A stretch of 64,000 nt of DNA from Pseudomonas nunensis (GCF_024296925.1 NZ_CP101125.1:4280501-4344500); one strand, 5' to 3'. Positions 15,861 to 24,679 are shown, counted from the first letter of the stretch. Program-made: numbers and translations. Notes: a model not told the origin generated them from the letters alone.

Positions 15861-17257
15861 GGCCTCTTCGCGAGCAGGCTCGCTCCCACAGTGGACTGCG
15901 TTTCTTCAGGCATCCCACCTTCTAATGTGGGAGCGAGCCTGCTCGCGAAGGCGGCCTCAAGATCAGGCGCAAACAGCGCGGCAATCGCCGACGGATTCGA
16001 CGGAAAATAAAAATGCACATAAGAGGCCGTCATCCGCCCCTCACGATAAACCGCCTCCGCCCCGCGCCCGCCGTTAGGGCTCAAGCCCCGAGCAATCGGC
16101 TCCAGCTCCGTGCTGGTCAACGAATGGTGATAGGTGTGCCCACGCAACAGGCCTTCCGGCAACTCGACCGCTTGCAACGCCAATGCCGCCAGACGCTTTT
16201 GCATCACCGCATCCCCGGCCAGCAACCCGACCAGTTCAGCGCGAGTACCTTCAACGTCAGTCAACGAATCGAGCAGATAAAGCATCCCGCCACATTCCGC
16301 CAGCAACGGTTTACCTGCGGCGTGATGCGCGCGAATCGCGGTCAGCATCGAGGTGTTTTGCGACAGCGCCACATGGTGCAGTTCGGGGTAACCACCGGGC
16401 AGATACAGGCTGTCAGCTTCGGGCAATTCGGTATCGCGAATCGGCGAGAAGAATGACAACTCGGCGCCCATCGCTCGCAGCAAATCGAGGCTGGCGCCGT
16501 AGGTGAAAGCGAACGCTTCGTCACGCGCCACGGCAATACGCACGCCCGCCAGCAACGGCTCGGCTTCGAGCACATCCGGAGCTGCGAATTCGACGGCCGG
16601 TGGCAACGCTACCTCGCAGCTGCTGGCCAACGCATCGGCTGCGGCGTCGAGGCGCAGATCGAGGTCGTTCAACTCGCTGGCCTGCACCAAGCCAAGGTGA
16701 CGGCTCGGCAATTCGATCCCGGTTTCCCGGGACAGTGCGCCGTACCAGCGCAAGCCTTCAGTCAGGCTGCCTTCGAGCAATTGCGCGTGACGCAAAGTGC
16801 CGACGCGGTTGGCGAGGACGCCGGCAAACGGCAGGTCCGGCTGATACTTCGCCAATCCCAATGCCAACGCACCAAAGGTCTGGGCCATGGCGGTGCCGTC
16901 GATTACACCGAGTACCGGCACACCGAAGTGCCGCGCCAGGTCAGCGCTGGACGGCGTGCCGTCGAACAGGCCCATGACGCCTTCGATCAGAATCAGATCG
17001 GCTTCACCGGCGGCTTCCCACAACAGCCGACGACTTTCCTGCTCGCCGACCATCCACATGTCCAATTGATAAACCGGCGCACCGCTGGCGCGCTCGAGGA
17101 TCATCGGGTCGAGGAAGTCCGGGCCGCATTTGAACACGCGCACCTTGCGCCCCTGATTGCGATGCAACCGGGCCAGCGCGGCGGTGACGGTGGTCTTGCC
17201 CTGACCGGAGGCCGGCGCGGCAATCAGTACCGCCGGGCAATGACGTATGCTTTTCAT
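15857..17257 (-). CDS. cobB: Cobyrinic (hydrogenobyrinic) acid a,c-diamide synthase
   Basis: 466 residues, about 30 longer than I would expect. The synthetase domain has a P-loop (IAAPASGQGKTTVTAALARL) and the C-terminal amidotransferase domain its Cys in LLAECGGMLYLL and His in GHTYHHSLTST. It amidates carboxylates a and c of the corrin. The last 32 residues, from AAFASRLAPT to [10 protein letters not shown], are encoded entirely by a REPIN (15861-15956), while the ordinary domain ends near ALFAPDLE. The frame through the REPIN is open and meets bluB as ATGA, so coupling was kept. Ten bases separate it from cobO upstream. Confidence 0.94.
   Translation of the reverse strand: MKSIRHCPAVLIAAPASGQGKTTVTAALARLHRNQGRKVRVFKCGPDFLDPMILERASGAPVYQLDMWMVGEQESRRLLWEAAGEADLILIEGVMGLFDGTPSSADLARHFGVPVLGVIDGTAMAQTFGALALGLAKYQPDLPFAGVLANRVGTLRHAQLLEGSLTEGLRWYGALSRETGIELPSRHLGLVQASELNDLDLRLDAAADALASSCEVALPPAVEFAAPDVLEAEPLLAGVRIAVARDEAFAFTYGASLDLLRAMGAELSFFSPIRDTELPEADSLYLPGGYPELHHVALSQNTSMLTAIRAHHAAGKPLLAECGGMLYLLDSLTDVEGTRAELVGLLAGDAVMQKRLAALALQAVELPEGLLRGHTYHHSLTSTELEPIARGLSPNGGRGAEAVYREGRMTASYVHFYFPSNPSAIAALFAPDLEAAFASRLAPTLEGGMPEETQSTVGASLLAKRP
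15861..15956. repeat. REPIN forming the 3' coding end of cobB
   Basis: Inverted pair of the GTGGGAGCGAGCCTGCTCGC class, the same class as at 8748-8815. Unlike the others in this window it lies inside a coding frame and supplies the last 32 codons of cobB, ending just before the cobB stop/bluB start. Confidence 0.93.
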
Positions 17258-17267
17258 AAAATAGTAT

Positions 17268-17879
17268 TCACAGCTCGACGCCTTTTTGCGCTTTGATCCC
17301 AGCCTGGAAAGCGTGCTTGATCACGTTCATTTCGGTGACGGTGTCGGCCAGTTCGATCATTTCCGGCTTGGCGCCGCGACCGGTGACGACGACATGTTGC
17401 ATCGGCGGACGGGCCTGCAAATCGCTGAGCACTTGATCGAGATCGAGGTAACCGTGCTTGAGGGCGATGTTCAGCTCATCCAGCACCACCAGGCCGATCG
17501 ACGGATCGCGCAGCAGTTCACGGGATACTTCCCAAGCGGCTTCGGCGGCAGCGATGTCGCGCTGACGGTCCTGGGTTTCCCAGGTGAAGCCCTCGCCCAT
17601 CACATGAAAACGCACTTGCTCCGGGAAGCGCCGGAAGAACAGTTCCTCGCCAGTGCTGTTACGGCCCTTGATGAACTGCACCACACCGCACTGCATGCCA
17701 TGGCCCATGGAGCGGGCGAGCATGCCGAAGGCCGAGCTGCTTTTGCCTTTGCCATTGCCGGTCAGCACCAACAGCAGGCCGCATTCGTTCGGCGAATTGG
17801 CGATGCGCTCGTCAATCACGGCTTTTTTTCGCAGCATGCGCGCCAGGTGGCGTTCGTCACGATCGGGGGTATCAGTCAT
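17268..17879 (-). CDS. cobO: Cob(I)yrinic acid a,c-diamide adenosyltransferase
   Basis: 203 residues from the ATG at 17879 (MTDTPDRDERHLARMLRKK); an in-frame extension to 18041 would run through the riboswitch and is not coding. The P-loop GNGKGKSSSAFGM and the ARPPMQHVVVTGRGAKPEM region are CobA/CobO/BtuR signatures. It transfers the adenosyl group from ATP to the corrinoid cobalt. First gene of the cob operon, directly under a cobalamin riboswitch, with GGAGAGCTCCCC-type sequence between aptamer and start. An early place in the operon fits its double role in synthesis and in salvage of corrinoids. Confidence 0.96.
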   Translation of the reverse strand: MTDTPDRDERHLARMLRKKAVIDERIANSPNECGLLLVLTGNGKGKSSSAFGMLARSMGHGMQCGVVQFIKGRNSTGEELFFRRFPEQVRFHVMGEGFTWETQDRQRDIAAAEAAWEVSRELLRDPSIGLVVLDELNIALKHGYLDLDQVLSDLQARPPMQHVVVTGRGAKPEMIELADTVTEMNVIKHAFQAGIKAQKGVEL

Positions 17880-17974
17880 GGGGGAGCTCTCCGTTGAGGC
17901 TGGATAACGGCGGGCAGGCACAAGAATAGACGGCAAAAAGCCTGGCATCGCCCACCGTGATGCCGCTGGATGGA

Positions 17975-18175
17975 TCAGGCCGGTCTCCGGGCTCATGAGC
18001 GGTTTGCACCGGACTGCGCGCCTTCCCATGTCAGTCGACACAGTGGCTCAAGACGCAGCTTTCACTCATTTACCGTTGCGGGGGCAGCGCCGGGATCGTG
18101 GTTGTTCATCAATGAACAACGTCACTCACCGGCTTCCCTGTTTCACTCTGTCGACCACGGCCACAGAGCACCTGA
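17975..18175 (-). ncRNA. Cobalamin riboswitch
   Basis: On the minus strand the elements come in the expected order: closing stem TCAGG/CCTGA at the ends, GGGAAGCCGGTGA, CCCCGCAACGGTAAATGAG, the B12 box AGCCACTG (complement of 18041-18048), GGGAAGGCGCGCAGTCCGG and AGCCCGGAGACCGGCC. It ends about 95 bases before the cobO start codon, so it controls the ten-gene cob operon in response to adenosylcobalamin, probably by blocking cobO translation or by termination in the 95-base stretch. Confidence 0.95.
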
Positions 18176-18344
18176 AACAAGCCGCGAAGGTTAGAGGGTT
18201 GGGGGTGGAGCGTCAATTAAAGCCGGGACGCCACCGGGCGAATTTCTGCCGTCGATCAATTATCCGACGTCATTCTTGTGCCACACTCTGAGCAGTGATA
18301 TCAAAGAGCCACAATCTCACAACACAATAATAAGGGTGAGCCAC

Positions 18345-18929
18345 ATGCAAGGCATGATCATCAGCAATCCGAAGCTGGAATTCCTGCGCCCGCTGCTGGA
18401 ACGCTGGTTTGACTGTATCGACCGCTATAACGCTGTGCGCGGCGATAATGATGCACCGTACTGGTTCGACGAAAAAGCCAATATCAGCCTGCTTTCGGCC
18501 GCGGCCTGGATGGCGGAAATGGTCACGCTGCAACAGACGCCGACCCGCAAACAGACCGAAGAAGGCGAACGCAATGCTCGCGCCGATCTGTTGATCGCCG
18601 CCAGCGAAGCACGCGCTTACCTTCAGGCCACCCAGCGCTGGCCCAAGGTCAACAGCCTGAACCTGACACAAGCCTTGGTCGATATCACCGGCGACGCCAA
18701 GCGGATCAGCTACGCCAGCGACCTGAAACTCGGCTGCCTGTTCGTGGCTCCGCAAAAAGCCCAGCAAAGTGCCACCCCCGAAGAACTCCAGGACATGGTC
18801 GACGACTTGCAGAAGGAACACTCCTGCGCCGTGGCCTGGTATTTTCCCTACGCCTATCGCAAGTTGCGCAACGAATCCGGCCAGTATCACCCGGGCATTG
18901 CGGTGCTGTTCAAAGAGGCCCGTGGCTGA
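18345..18929 (+). CDS. Conserved hypothetical protein (194 residues)
   Basis: Started at the ATG at 18345 (MQGMIISNPKLEFLRPLLER), which has AAGGGTGAG just upstream; a longer frame to 18276 is not supported. Soluble and mainly helical, rich in charged and aromatic residues (DNDAPYWFDEKANISLL, SCAVAWYFPYAYRKLR). No known catalytic motif, signal peptide or membrane segment. It is divergent from the cob riboswitch and followed, after 66 bases, by a lipoprotein gene on the same strand. It looks like the Pseudomonas-conserved proteins annotated only as hypothetical; I cannot assign a function. Confidence 0.85.
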   Translation: MQGMIISNPKLEFLRPLLERWFDCIDRYNAVRGDNDAPYWFDEKANISLLSAAAWMAEMVTLQQTPTRKQTEEGERNARADLLIAASEARAYLQATQRWPKVNSLNLTQALVDITGDAKRISYASDLKLGCLFVAPQKAQQSATPEELQDMVDDLQKEHSCAVAWYFPYAYRKLRNESGQYHPGIAVLFKEARG

Positions 18930-18995
18930 TCGGTTGAACCATCGCGGCTGTTTGCTTCTCTAGATTAGATCAGTGCATTCATAGGGAAGATCAGC

Positions 18996-20309
18996 ATGCG
19001 CAAACCCCAGCTCGTTCTCGTTATCGCACTCGCCGGAGGGCTTGTTGCCTGCGGCGAGACCTCCAGCCTGCAAGTCACGGACGGCACCGGTCCATCGCCC
19101 AAACTGCCAGAACCGAACAAAACCCTGATCCCGACGGTGAATATCGCCCCGGCGATCGGCTGGCCGGCTGGCGCCAAACCGACCCCGGCGGCGGGAACCC
19201 AAGTGGCGGCATTTGCTGAAAACCTCGATCACCCGCGCTGGCTCTACGTGCTGCCTAACGGTGATGTGCTGGTGGCGGAAACCAATGCTCCGCCCAAGCC
19301 TGACGACTCCACCGGCATTCGCGGCTGGGTGATGAAGAAAGTCATGGGCCGCGCCGGCGCCGGTGTTCCAAGCCCGAACCGGATTACACTGCTGCGGGAC
19401 AAGGACCACGACGGTGTGGCCGAAACGCGTACGGTGTTCCTGGAAAATCTCAGCTCGCCCTTCGGCATGGCACTGGTCGGCAACGATCTGTACGTGGCCG
19501 ACTCCGACAAGTTGATCCGTTTTCCGTACAAGGACGGCGAAACCTCCATCACCGCGCCAGCCACCAAAGTTGTCGATCTACCGGGCGGCACGCTGAATCA
19601 CCATTGGACCAAAAACGTCATCGCCAGCAAGGACGGCAGCAAGCTGTACGTGACGGTGGGCTCCAACAGCAACGTCGGCGAAAACGGCCTGGATAAAGAA
19701 GAAGGTCGCGCGGCGATCTGGGAAGTGGACCGAGCCACCGGCAATCACCGGATCTTCGCCTCGGGCTTGCGCAACCCCAACGGCATGGGCTGGGAACCGA
19801 GCAGCGGCGCGTTGTGGACCTCGGTCAACGAGCGGGATGAGATCGGCAGCGACCTGGTGCCGGACTACATCACCTCAGTCAAAGACGGCGCGTTCTACGG
19901 CTGGCCGTTCAGCTATTACGGGCAGCACGTCGATGTGCGCGTCGAGCCGCAAAATCCGGAAATGGTCGCCAAGGCCATCGCCCCGGATTACGCCGTCGGC
20001 CCGCACACCGCTTCGCTGGGCTTCACCTTTGCCGAAGGCAGTAAACTGCCGGCACCGTTCACCAACGGCGCCTTCGTCGGCCAGCACGGCTCATGGAACC
20101 GCAAACCGCACAGCGGCTATAAAGTGATTTTCGTGCCGTTCACCGCAGGCAAGCCGACCGGGCAGCCCGTCGATGTGCTGACCGGGTTCCTGGATAAAGA
20201 TGAAAACGCTTTGGGTCGGCCGGTGGGTGTGGTGATCGATCAGCAGGGAGGCTTGCTGGTGGCGGATGATGTGGGGAACAAGGTTTGGCGGGTTTCGGCG
20301 GCTAAATAA
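18996..20309 (+). CDS. Sorbosone dehydrogenase-like (PQQ-type) lipoprotein
   Basis: 437 residues. Lipoprotein signal peptide with lipobox LVAC (Cys19). A six-bladed beta-propeller of the glucose/sorbosone dehydrogenase type follows: [95 protein letters not shown]. Family members are PQQ-dependent sugar or aldehyde-sugar dehydrogenases working in the periplasm. The substrate is not readable from sequence. It carries a Pro-rich linker after the lipid anchor. A REPIN follows the stop codon. Related proteins in which PQQ use is unproven exist, so cofactor use is inference. Confidence 0.87.
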   Translation: MRKPQLVLVIALAGGLVACGETSSLQVTDGTGPSPKLPEPNKTLIPTVNIAPAIGWPAGAKPTPAAGTQVAAFAENLDHPRWLYVLPNGDVLVAETNAPPKPDDSTGIRGWVMKKVMGRAGAGVPSPNRITLLRDKDHDGVAETRTVFLENLSSPFGMALVGNDLYVADSDKLIRFPYKDGETSITAPATKVVDLPGGTLNHHWTKNVIASKDGSKLYVTVGSNSNVGENGLDKEEGRAAIWEVDRATGNHRIFASGLRNPNGMGWEPSSGALWTSVNERDEIGSDLVPDYITSVKDGAFYGWPFSYYGQHVDVRVEPQNPEMVAKAIAPDYAVGPHTASLGFTFAEGSKLPAPFTNGAFVGQHGSWNRKPHSGYKVIFVPFTAGKPTGQPVDVLTGFLDKDENALGRPVGVVIDQQGGLLVADDVGNKVWRVSAAK

Positions 20310-20334
20310 AACTCTTCCTGCCAACACCAAACCC

Positions 20335-20428
20335 AATGTGGGAGCGGGCTTGCTCGCGAAGAGGGTGTGTCATTCAACAATAATGTCGACTGACACATCG
20401 CTTTCGCGAGCAAGCCCGCTCCCACATT
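20335..20428. repeat. REPIN
   Basis: Inverted copies of the GTGGGAGCGGGCTTGCTCGC class between the convergent sorbosone dehydrogenase-like and O-methyltransferase genes. Confidence 0.93.
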
Positions 20429-20436
20429 TATAAGCG

Positions 20437-21090
20437 TCAGCGTTTGCGGCAAAGCGTTAATCCATCGCCAATCGGCAGCAACGATAAATCCACTCTCGCA
20501 TCATCCTTCAACGCTCGATTGAGCTTCTGAATCGCCCGCGTGTCGACGCTCTCGGGATTGCTCTCCAGCACCCGTCCGCTCCACAACGTGTTGTCGAATA
20601 TCGCCAGACCACCCACCCGCAGCAAACGCAGGGCGTGCTCCAGATAACTCGGGTAGTTAGCCTTGTCAGCATCGATAAAGATCAGATCAAACACGCCCGG
20701 TTGTTCCAGCTGAGCGAGGGTTTCCAGCGCCGGCGCCAGACGCAAATCGATACGTTCGGCGAGCCCCGCTTCCTGCCAGTAACGCCACGCGATGGCGTTG
20801 TAGTCGCCGGGGATATCGCAACAGATCAACGAGCCGTCCTCCGGCAACGCCGCCGCCATGCACAAGGCGCTATAACCGGTGAAGGTGCCGATTTCCAGCA
20901 GACGCGTGGCGCCGGTGAGTTTGACCAGCAAGGCGAGGAACTGCCCCTGCTCAGGCGCCACTTGCCAGCGGGCCATGGGCAGCGTCTGGGTTTCATCGCG
21001 CAAGCGCTTGAGCAGCGACGTTTCCCTGAGGGAAACGTCGAGCAGGTATTGATACAGGGAATCGTCGAGATTGAGCGTGCGATTGGTCAT
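20437..21090 (-). CDS. Class I SAM-dependent O-methyltransferase
   Basis: 217 residues, O-methyltransferase family 3 (caffeoyl-CoA/catechol type). Motif I is LLEIGTFTGYSALCMAAALP, the Asp-containing metal motif is DLIFIDADKANYPSYLE, and NTLWSGRVLE is the usual later motif. Such enzymes methylate small catechol-like hydroxyls with a divalent cation; the natural substrate is unknown. GGAGG stands five bases before the ATG at 21090, which decides against the GTG one codon earlier. Followed toward lower coordinates by a REPIN; its start is 20 bases after the stop of a C40 peptidase gene, so the two may be co-transcribed. Confidence 0.92.
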   Translation of the reverse strand: MTNRTLNLDDSLYQYLLDVSLRETSLLKRLRDETQTLPMARWQVAPEQGQFLALLVKLTGATRLLEIGTFTGYSALCMAAALPEDGSLICCDIPGDYNAIAWRYWQEAGLAERIDLRLAPALETLAQLEQPGVFDLIFIDADKANYPSYLEHALRLLRVGGLAIFDNTLWSGRVLESNPESVDTRAIQKLNRALKDDARVDLSLLPIGDGLTLCRKR

Positions 21091-21110
21091 CACAACCTCC
21101 GCGTAAAAAC

Positions 21111-21653
21111 CTACTGATTACGCGCCAGATGCTCTGGTTGCAAGACGCGTTTGGCGCTCAGGTAGGCTTTCTGCCAATAGGCTTTGGAAAGGCTGTCGAG
21201 CTTCACCGTGCCGCCGGTGGCAGGCGCGTGAACAAAGCGGCCTTCACCGACGTAGATACCGGCATGGCTGACCTGGGAGCCGCCATTGGTGGCGAAGAAA
21301 ATCAGGTCACCGGTTTGCAGGCCTTCCTTGCCGACATTGGCCGCTTGCATGCTGATCATTTCGCGGGTGGTGCGCGGCAGGGAAATGCCGGTGACGTCAC
21401 GGTAGACGTAACCGATCAGGCCACTGCAATCGAATCCGGAATCTGGCGTATTGCCGCCCCAGCGATAGGGCGTGCCCACCAGGCCGAGGGCGCGAAACAA
21501 CACGTCTTCCGCTTCAGGGGAGAATGCTTGGGCAGGGCCAAAAATAATCGGCGCTCGAACCACTGGCGCGGGCTGCGGCGGTGGCGTGCGGCTGGCGCAA
21601 GCGCTGAGCAGCGCTGCAAAGAGCATCAGGGTGAGGCGGGCCGACATCGTCAT
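21111..21653 (-). CDS. NlpC/P60 (C40) peptidoglycan endopeptidase lipoprotein
   Basis: 180 residues from 21653 (MTMSARLTLMLFAALLSAC). Lipobox LSAC (Cys19), then a Pro-rich spacer and an NlpC/P60 domain. Catalytic Cys in GFDCSGLIGYVYRDV, His in SHAGIYVGEGRFVHAP. The family cleaves gamma-D-Glu-DAP or related bonds in the peptide stems of peptidoglycan (Spr/MepS type). It is the second of two neighbouring paralogues; the other (21819-22457) lies upstream with a terminator between them. The earlier in-frame Met would add residues encoded by the terminator, so the later start is preferred. Confidence 0.92.
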   Translation of the reverse strand: MTMSARLTLMLFAALLSACASRTPPPQPAPVVRAPIIFGPAQAFSPEAEDVLFRALGLVGTPYRWGGNTPDSGFDCSGLIGYVYRDVTGISLPRTTREMISMQAANVGKEGLQTGDLIFFATNGGSQVSHAGIYVGEGRFVHAPATGGTVKLDSLSKAYWQKAYLSAKRVLQPEHLARNQ

Positions 21654-21707
21654 AAGCAGAGCATCCTGATCTGGCTGCGGCTTTTTTCTGCCGGAAAGAC
21701 AGAAAAG

Positions 21708-21737
21708 AAAACCGCCTGCGCAGAGCACAGGCGGTTT
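21708..21737 (-). terminator. Rho-independent terminator between the two C40 peptidase genes
   Basis: On the minus strand AAACCGCCTGTGC ... GCAGGCGGTTTTCTTTTCT forms a stable hairpin with a following T-rich tract, 82 bases after the upstream C40 gene. Confidence 0.85.
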
Positions 21738-21818
21738 GCCATCAATAATAGACAGGATTCTAGCGCTTATGCGCCAAACTTCAAGTAAGACTTTAAGTTC
21801 GCCTTACATAAAGTGTGC

Positions 21819-22457
21819 TTACTTGCGAGCGGTGACCACAGTCGGGGCCATCGCAAGTGCGCGCTTGGCTTCGATGAAGGTTTTGCTCCAGTAGCTGTCG
21901 CCCAGGCTATCGACTCGCACGCCACCGCTTTTGCGGCTGCTGGAGTGGATGAACTGGTCATCACCGAGGTAAATCCCGGCGTGACTGACACGACCGCGAC
22001 GACCATTGGTGGCGAAGAACAGCAGATCACCGGGCTTGAGATTGTTGCGCGAAACCAGCGGGGCGTCCACGTTGATCATTTCGCGAGTGGAGCGCGGCAG
22101 GTTCATGCCGGCCTCTTCGCGGAACAGGTAGCCGATGAAGCCGCTGCAGTCGAAACCGGCTTCAGAGGTACCGCCGAAACGGTAACGAGTACCGATCAGG
22201 GACATGCCGCGTTCGAGGATGCTGTCAGCAAGGACCGGAAGCTGGTAAGACTTGCCGTCGGCGAAGCTGGCCAGTTCTTTTTCGGTGGCCGTTTCTTCCT
22301 GGAAAAGAGTGTCCTGATACAGGACGGAAGATTGGGCGGTAACAGAGTTTTTAACCTGCTGTTGTTGCTCTTGCTGAGTCACTGGGGAGTGAGCAGCGCA
22401 ACCGAACAACAGGGTGACGAGTGCGAGAGGCACGAGGGGTGCGAAGCGATTTAGCAT
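21819..22457 (-). CDS. NlpC/P60 (C40) peptidoglycan endopeptidase lipoprotein, paralogue
   Basis: 212 residues from 22457 (MLNRFAPLVPLALVTLLFGC). Lipobox LFGC (Cys20); a Gln-rich spacer (VTQQEQQQQVKN) precedes the domain. Catalytic Cys in GFDCSGFIGYLFREE and His in VSHAGIYLGDDQFIHSS. Same role as its neighbour in peptidoglycan remodelling; it is closest in layout to MepS/Spr. The gene ends before a clear terminator. The frame remains open to 22529 but those residues have no lipoprotein logic, so 22457 is used. Confidence 0.92.
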   Translation of the reverse strand: MLNRFAPLVPLALVTLLFGCAAHSPVTQQEQQQQVKNSVTAQSSVLYQDTLFQEETATEKELASFADGKSYQLPVLADSILERGMSLIGTRYRFGGTSEAGFDCSGFIGYLFREEAGMNLPRSTREMINVDAPLVSRNNLKPGDLLFFATNGRRGRVSHAGIYLGDDQFIHSSSRKSGGVRVDSLGDSYWSKTFIEAKRALAMAPTVVTARK

Positions 22458-22670
22458 GGGCACGACCGTGGCTGATAGTTGTAAAGAAGCCGAGACTATG
22501 CCCGCTATCAACCTCATTTGCAAATTCAATCGAACTTAATGTGACTTCCCGGTTTCTCGTTTACATCTAAGCGCTTAAACCCGTTCTGAATCTTGACGCA
22601 GCCTGCAGCCATGCAGGAAAGCGGATTTTCTGGCGCCTGGAATATGCCAAAAGCCGCTAAAAGCCTTGGT

Positions 22671-23375
22671 TTACCAGCCTAAAGTCTCTTTCAGAAATGG
22701 GATCGTCAGCTTGCGCTGAGCTTGCAGCGAAGCCTGATCGAGACGTTCAAGCAGCTCGAAAAGCGCACTCATGCTGCGGGTGCCACGGGTCAAAATAAAA
22801 TGCCCGACTTCGTCCGTCAGGTGCAATCCGCGACGGGAGGCGCGCAATTGCAGCGCGCGCAATTTATCTTCGTCCGAAAGTGGGCGCATCTGGAAGATCA
22901 GCGCCAGGGTCAAACGTGATTTGAGATCCGCCAGCTTCACCGGCAGTTCACGCGGCGAGGTCGAAGCGGCGATCAGCAAGCGTCGACCGCTGTCACGTAG
23001 CCGATTGAACAGGTGGAACAGCGCCTCTTCCCAATCCGCGCGACCGGCGACGGCCTGCAAGTCATCGAGGCAGACCAGTTCGTATTGTTCGAGGTTGTCG
23101 AGAATCTCGATGCCGCGATCCAGCAACTCGGCGAGCGGCAAGTACACCGCCGGTTCGCCCATCTGCTCGAACCGCAGGCAAGCGGCCTGCAACAAGTGCG
23201 TGCGCCCTACCCCGTCCTTGCCCCAGAGGTAAATCAGGCTTTCGGTCCAGCCGGCGTCGGCTTCGCATAGCCGCTCGACATAGCCGAGTGCAGCGGCATT
23301 GGCGCCTGGGTAGTAATTGATAAAGGTAGCGTCATCACGCAGACGCACACCTAGGGGCAGCTGAATCGGTTTCAT
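22671..23375 (-). CDS. hda: DnaA regulatory inactivator Hda
   Basis: 234 residues, AAA+ protein homologous to DnaA domain III but without the DNA-binding domain IV. QLPLGVRLRDDATFINYYPG at the N-terminus (clamp-binding type QLPLGV), LIYLWGKDGVGRTHLLQA as Walker A, ELVCLDDLQAVAG as Walker B. Hda with the loaded sliding clamp promotes ATP hydrolysis by DnaA and so prevents over-initiation. Note Gly-Val-Gly-Arg-Thr in the P-loop in place of the usual G-K-T/S, which is common in Pseudomonas Hda annotations I recall but should reduce ATP affinity. About 230 bases separate it from the permease gene upstream. Confidence 0.94.
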   Translation of the reverse strand: MKPIQLPLGVRLRDDATFINYYPGANAAALGYVERLCEADAGWTESLIYLWGKDGVGRTHLLQAACLRFEQMGEPAVYLPLAELLDRGIEILDNLEQYELVCLDDLQAVAGRADWEEALFHLFNRLRDSGRRLLIAASTSPRELPVKLADLKSRLTLALIFQMRPLSDEDKLRALQLRASRRGLHLTDEVGHFILTRGTRSMSALFELLERLDQASLQAQRKLTIPFLKETLGW

Positions 23376-23550
23376 GCTGACTGAACAGTTCCAAAGGAAC
23401 CGTTAGTGGCCTCTATGTAAAGTTTGCGAAGTTTATACCCGTGGGGCAGCCCGCACAATGCGGCAGACCACAAGCAAAATCAAAGGTTTGCGTTAACGCA
23501 CTGGTTTTGTGACAGATTCTTTGGCGGTGCATGTGACAGCCAATAGAAAG

Positions 23551-23590
23551 AAGCGGGCCAGCCTGGCACGTAACCAGGCCGCCCGTTAAG
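23551..23590 (-). terminator. Possible terminator after the AI-2E-family permease gene
   Basis: On the minus strand GGCGGCCTGG-TTACGTG-CCAGGCTGGCC forms a strong hairpin followed by a short TTCTTTC tract, just after the stop codon at 23606. The T run is weak. The rest of the 230-base gap to hda shows nothing else recognisable. Confidence 0.5.
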
Positions 23591-23605
23591 GGATATCAGA
23601 CAGTT

Positions 23606-24679
23606 TTACAGCTCGGGCTCATCCATCCCACTGTACACATCTGAATCTTTATACAAATCATGCAGATGGCGCACAAGTACCATGATCACCGCCGCCACCG
23701 GCAAGGCCAGAAGCACACCGGTGAAACCGAACAGCTCGCCACCGGCCAGAATGGCGAAAATCACCGCCACCGGGTGCAGGCCGATTCGGTCCCCGACCAG
23801 CAATGGCGTCAGCACCATGCCTTCCAGCGCCTGACCGACCATGAATACCGCCACGATACCGAGCATGGGATACAGATCGCCATGGAACTGGAACAGACCG
23901 GCAATCAATGCCGCGCCAATCCCGATCACGAAACCCATGTACGGCACGATCGCCGCCAGACCGGCAATCAGGCCGATCAACAGGCCCAGTTCCAACCCGA
24001 CCAGCATCAGGCCTGCGGCATAGATCACGCCCAGCGCCAGCATCACCAGCAATTGCCCGCGCACAAATGCGCCGAGCACTTCATGGCATTCACCGGCCAG
24101 CGACACCACGTGCTCTTCTCGATCACGGGGCAACAGGCTGCGGATCTTCGCCATCATCAGGTCCCAGTCGCGCAGCAGGTAGAAACTCACCACCGGGATC
24201 AGCACCAGGTTGGCCAGCCAGCCGATCAACGCCAGCCCGGAAGCCGTCGCCTGGCTCAGCACCACGCCGACAATGTCGGTGGTCTGGCCCATGTGCTCGC
24301 TGATGGCAGCCTTGAGCTTGTCGAACTTCCAGAAGTTATCCGACAGGCCGAATTTCGACTGCGCCCATGGCAGCGCCGTGTGCTGCAACCAGTCGAGCAT
24401 CTGCGGCGCCAGTTCGTACAAGCGGAACAACTGCTTGGCGAGCATTGGCACCAGCACCAACAGCAAGGTCGTGAAGATCAGGGTAAACAGCGCAAACACC
24501 GCCACCACACCCCAGGTTCGCGACAGGCCGGCCTTCTCCAGGCGATCCACCAAAGGATCGAACAGATAGGCCAACAACAGCGCCACCAGAAATGGCGTCA
24601 GGATCGGATGCAATAGCCAGACAAACGCGCAGAGCAGGACCACCCCACCCAACCAGAACCAACGCCGCGTATCGGCCAT
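23606..24679 (-). CDS. AI-2E family transporter (PerM/TqsA type)
   Basis: 357 residues from the ATG at 24679 (MADTRRWFWLGGVVLLC), six bases after GGGAG; a TTG two codons earlier is less likely. Seven to eight membrane helices with the family features LLLAYLFDPLVDRLEK, PVVSFYLLRDWDLMMAKI and the IVPYMGFVIG/GLHPVAVIFAILAGG blocks. Members include the quorum-signal exporter TqsA and cation/proton antiporters, so substrate is open. It lies between hda and a DUF2066 gene on the same strand, an order I recall as conserved in Pseudomonas next to purMN. Confidence 0.9.
   Translation of the reverse strand: MADTRRWFWLGGVVLLCAFVWLLHPILTPFLVALLLAYLFDPLVDRLEKAGLSRTWGVVAVFALFTLIFTTLLLVLVPMLAKQLFRLYELAPQMLDWLQHTALPWAQSKFGLSDNFWKFDKLKAAISEHMGQTTDIVGVVLSQATASGLALIGWLANLVLIPVVSFYLLRDWDLMMAKIRSLLPRDREEHVVSLAGECHEVLGAFVRGQLLVMLALGVIYAAGLMLVGLELGLLIGLIAGLAAIVPYMGFVIGIGAALIAGLFQFHGDLYPMLGIVAVFMVGQALEGMVLTPLLVGDRIGLHPVAVIFAILAGGELFGFTGVLLALPVAAVIMVLVRHLHDLYKDSDVYSGMDEPEL

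Noticed and set aside
17880..18041. N-terminal extension of CobO
   Set aside because: The added frame runs into the cobalamin riboswitch and the family start fits 17879.
24286..24305. tRNA or rRNA genes anywhere in the window
   Set aside because: I looked for the conserved tRNA T-loop (GGTTCGAATCC-type) and rRNA motifs by eye and found none; a tRNA scan would settle it.
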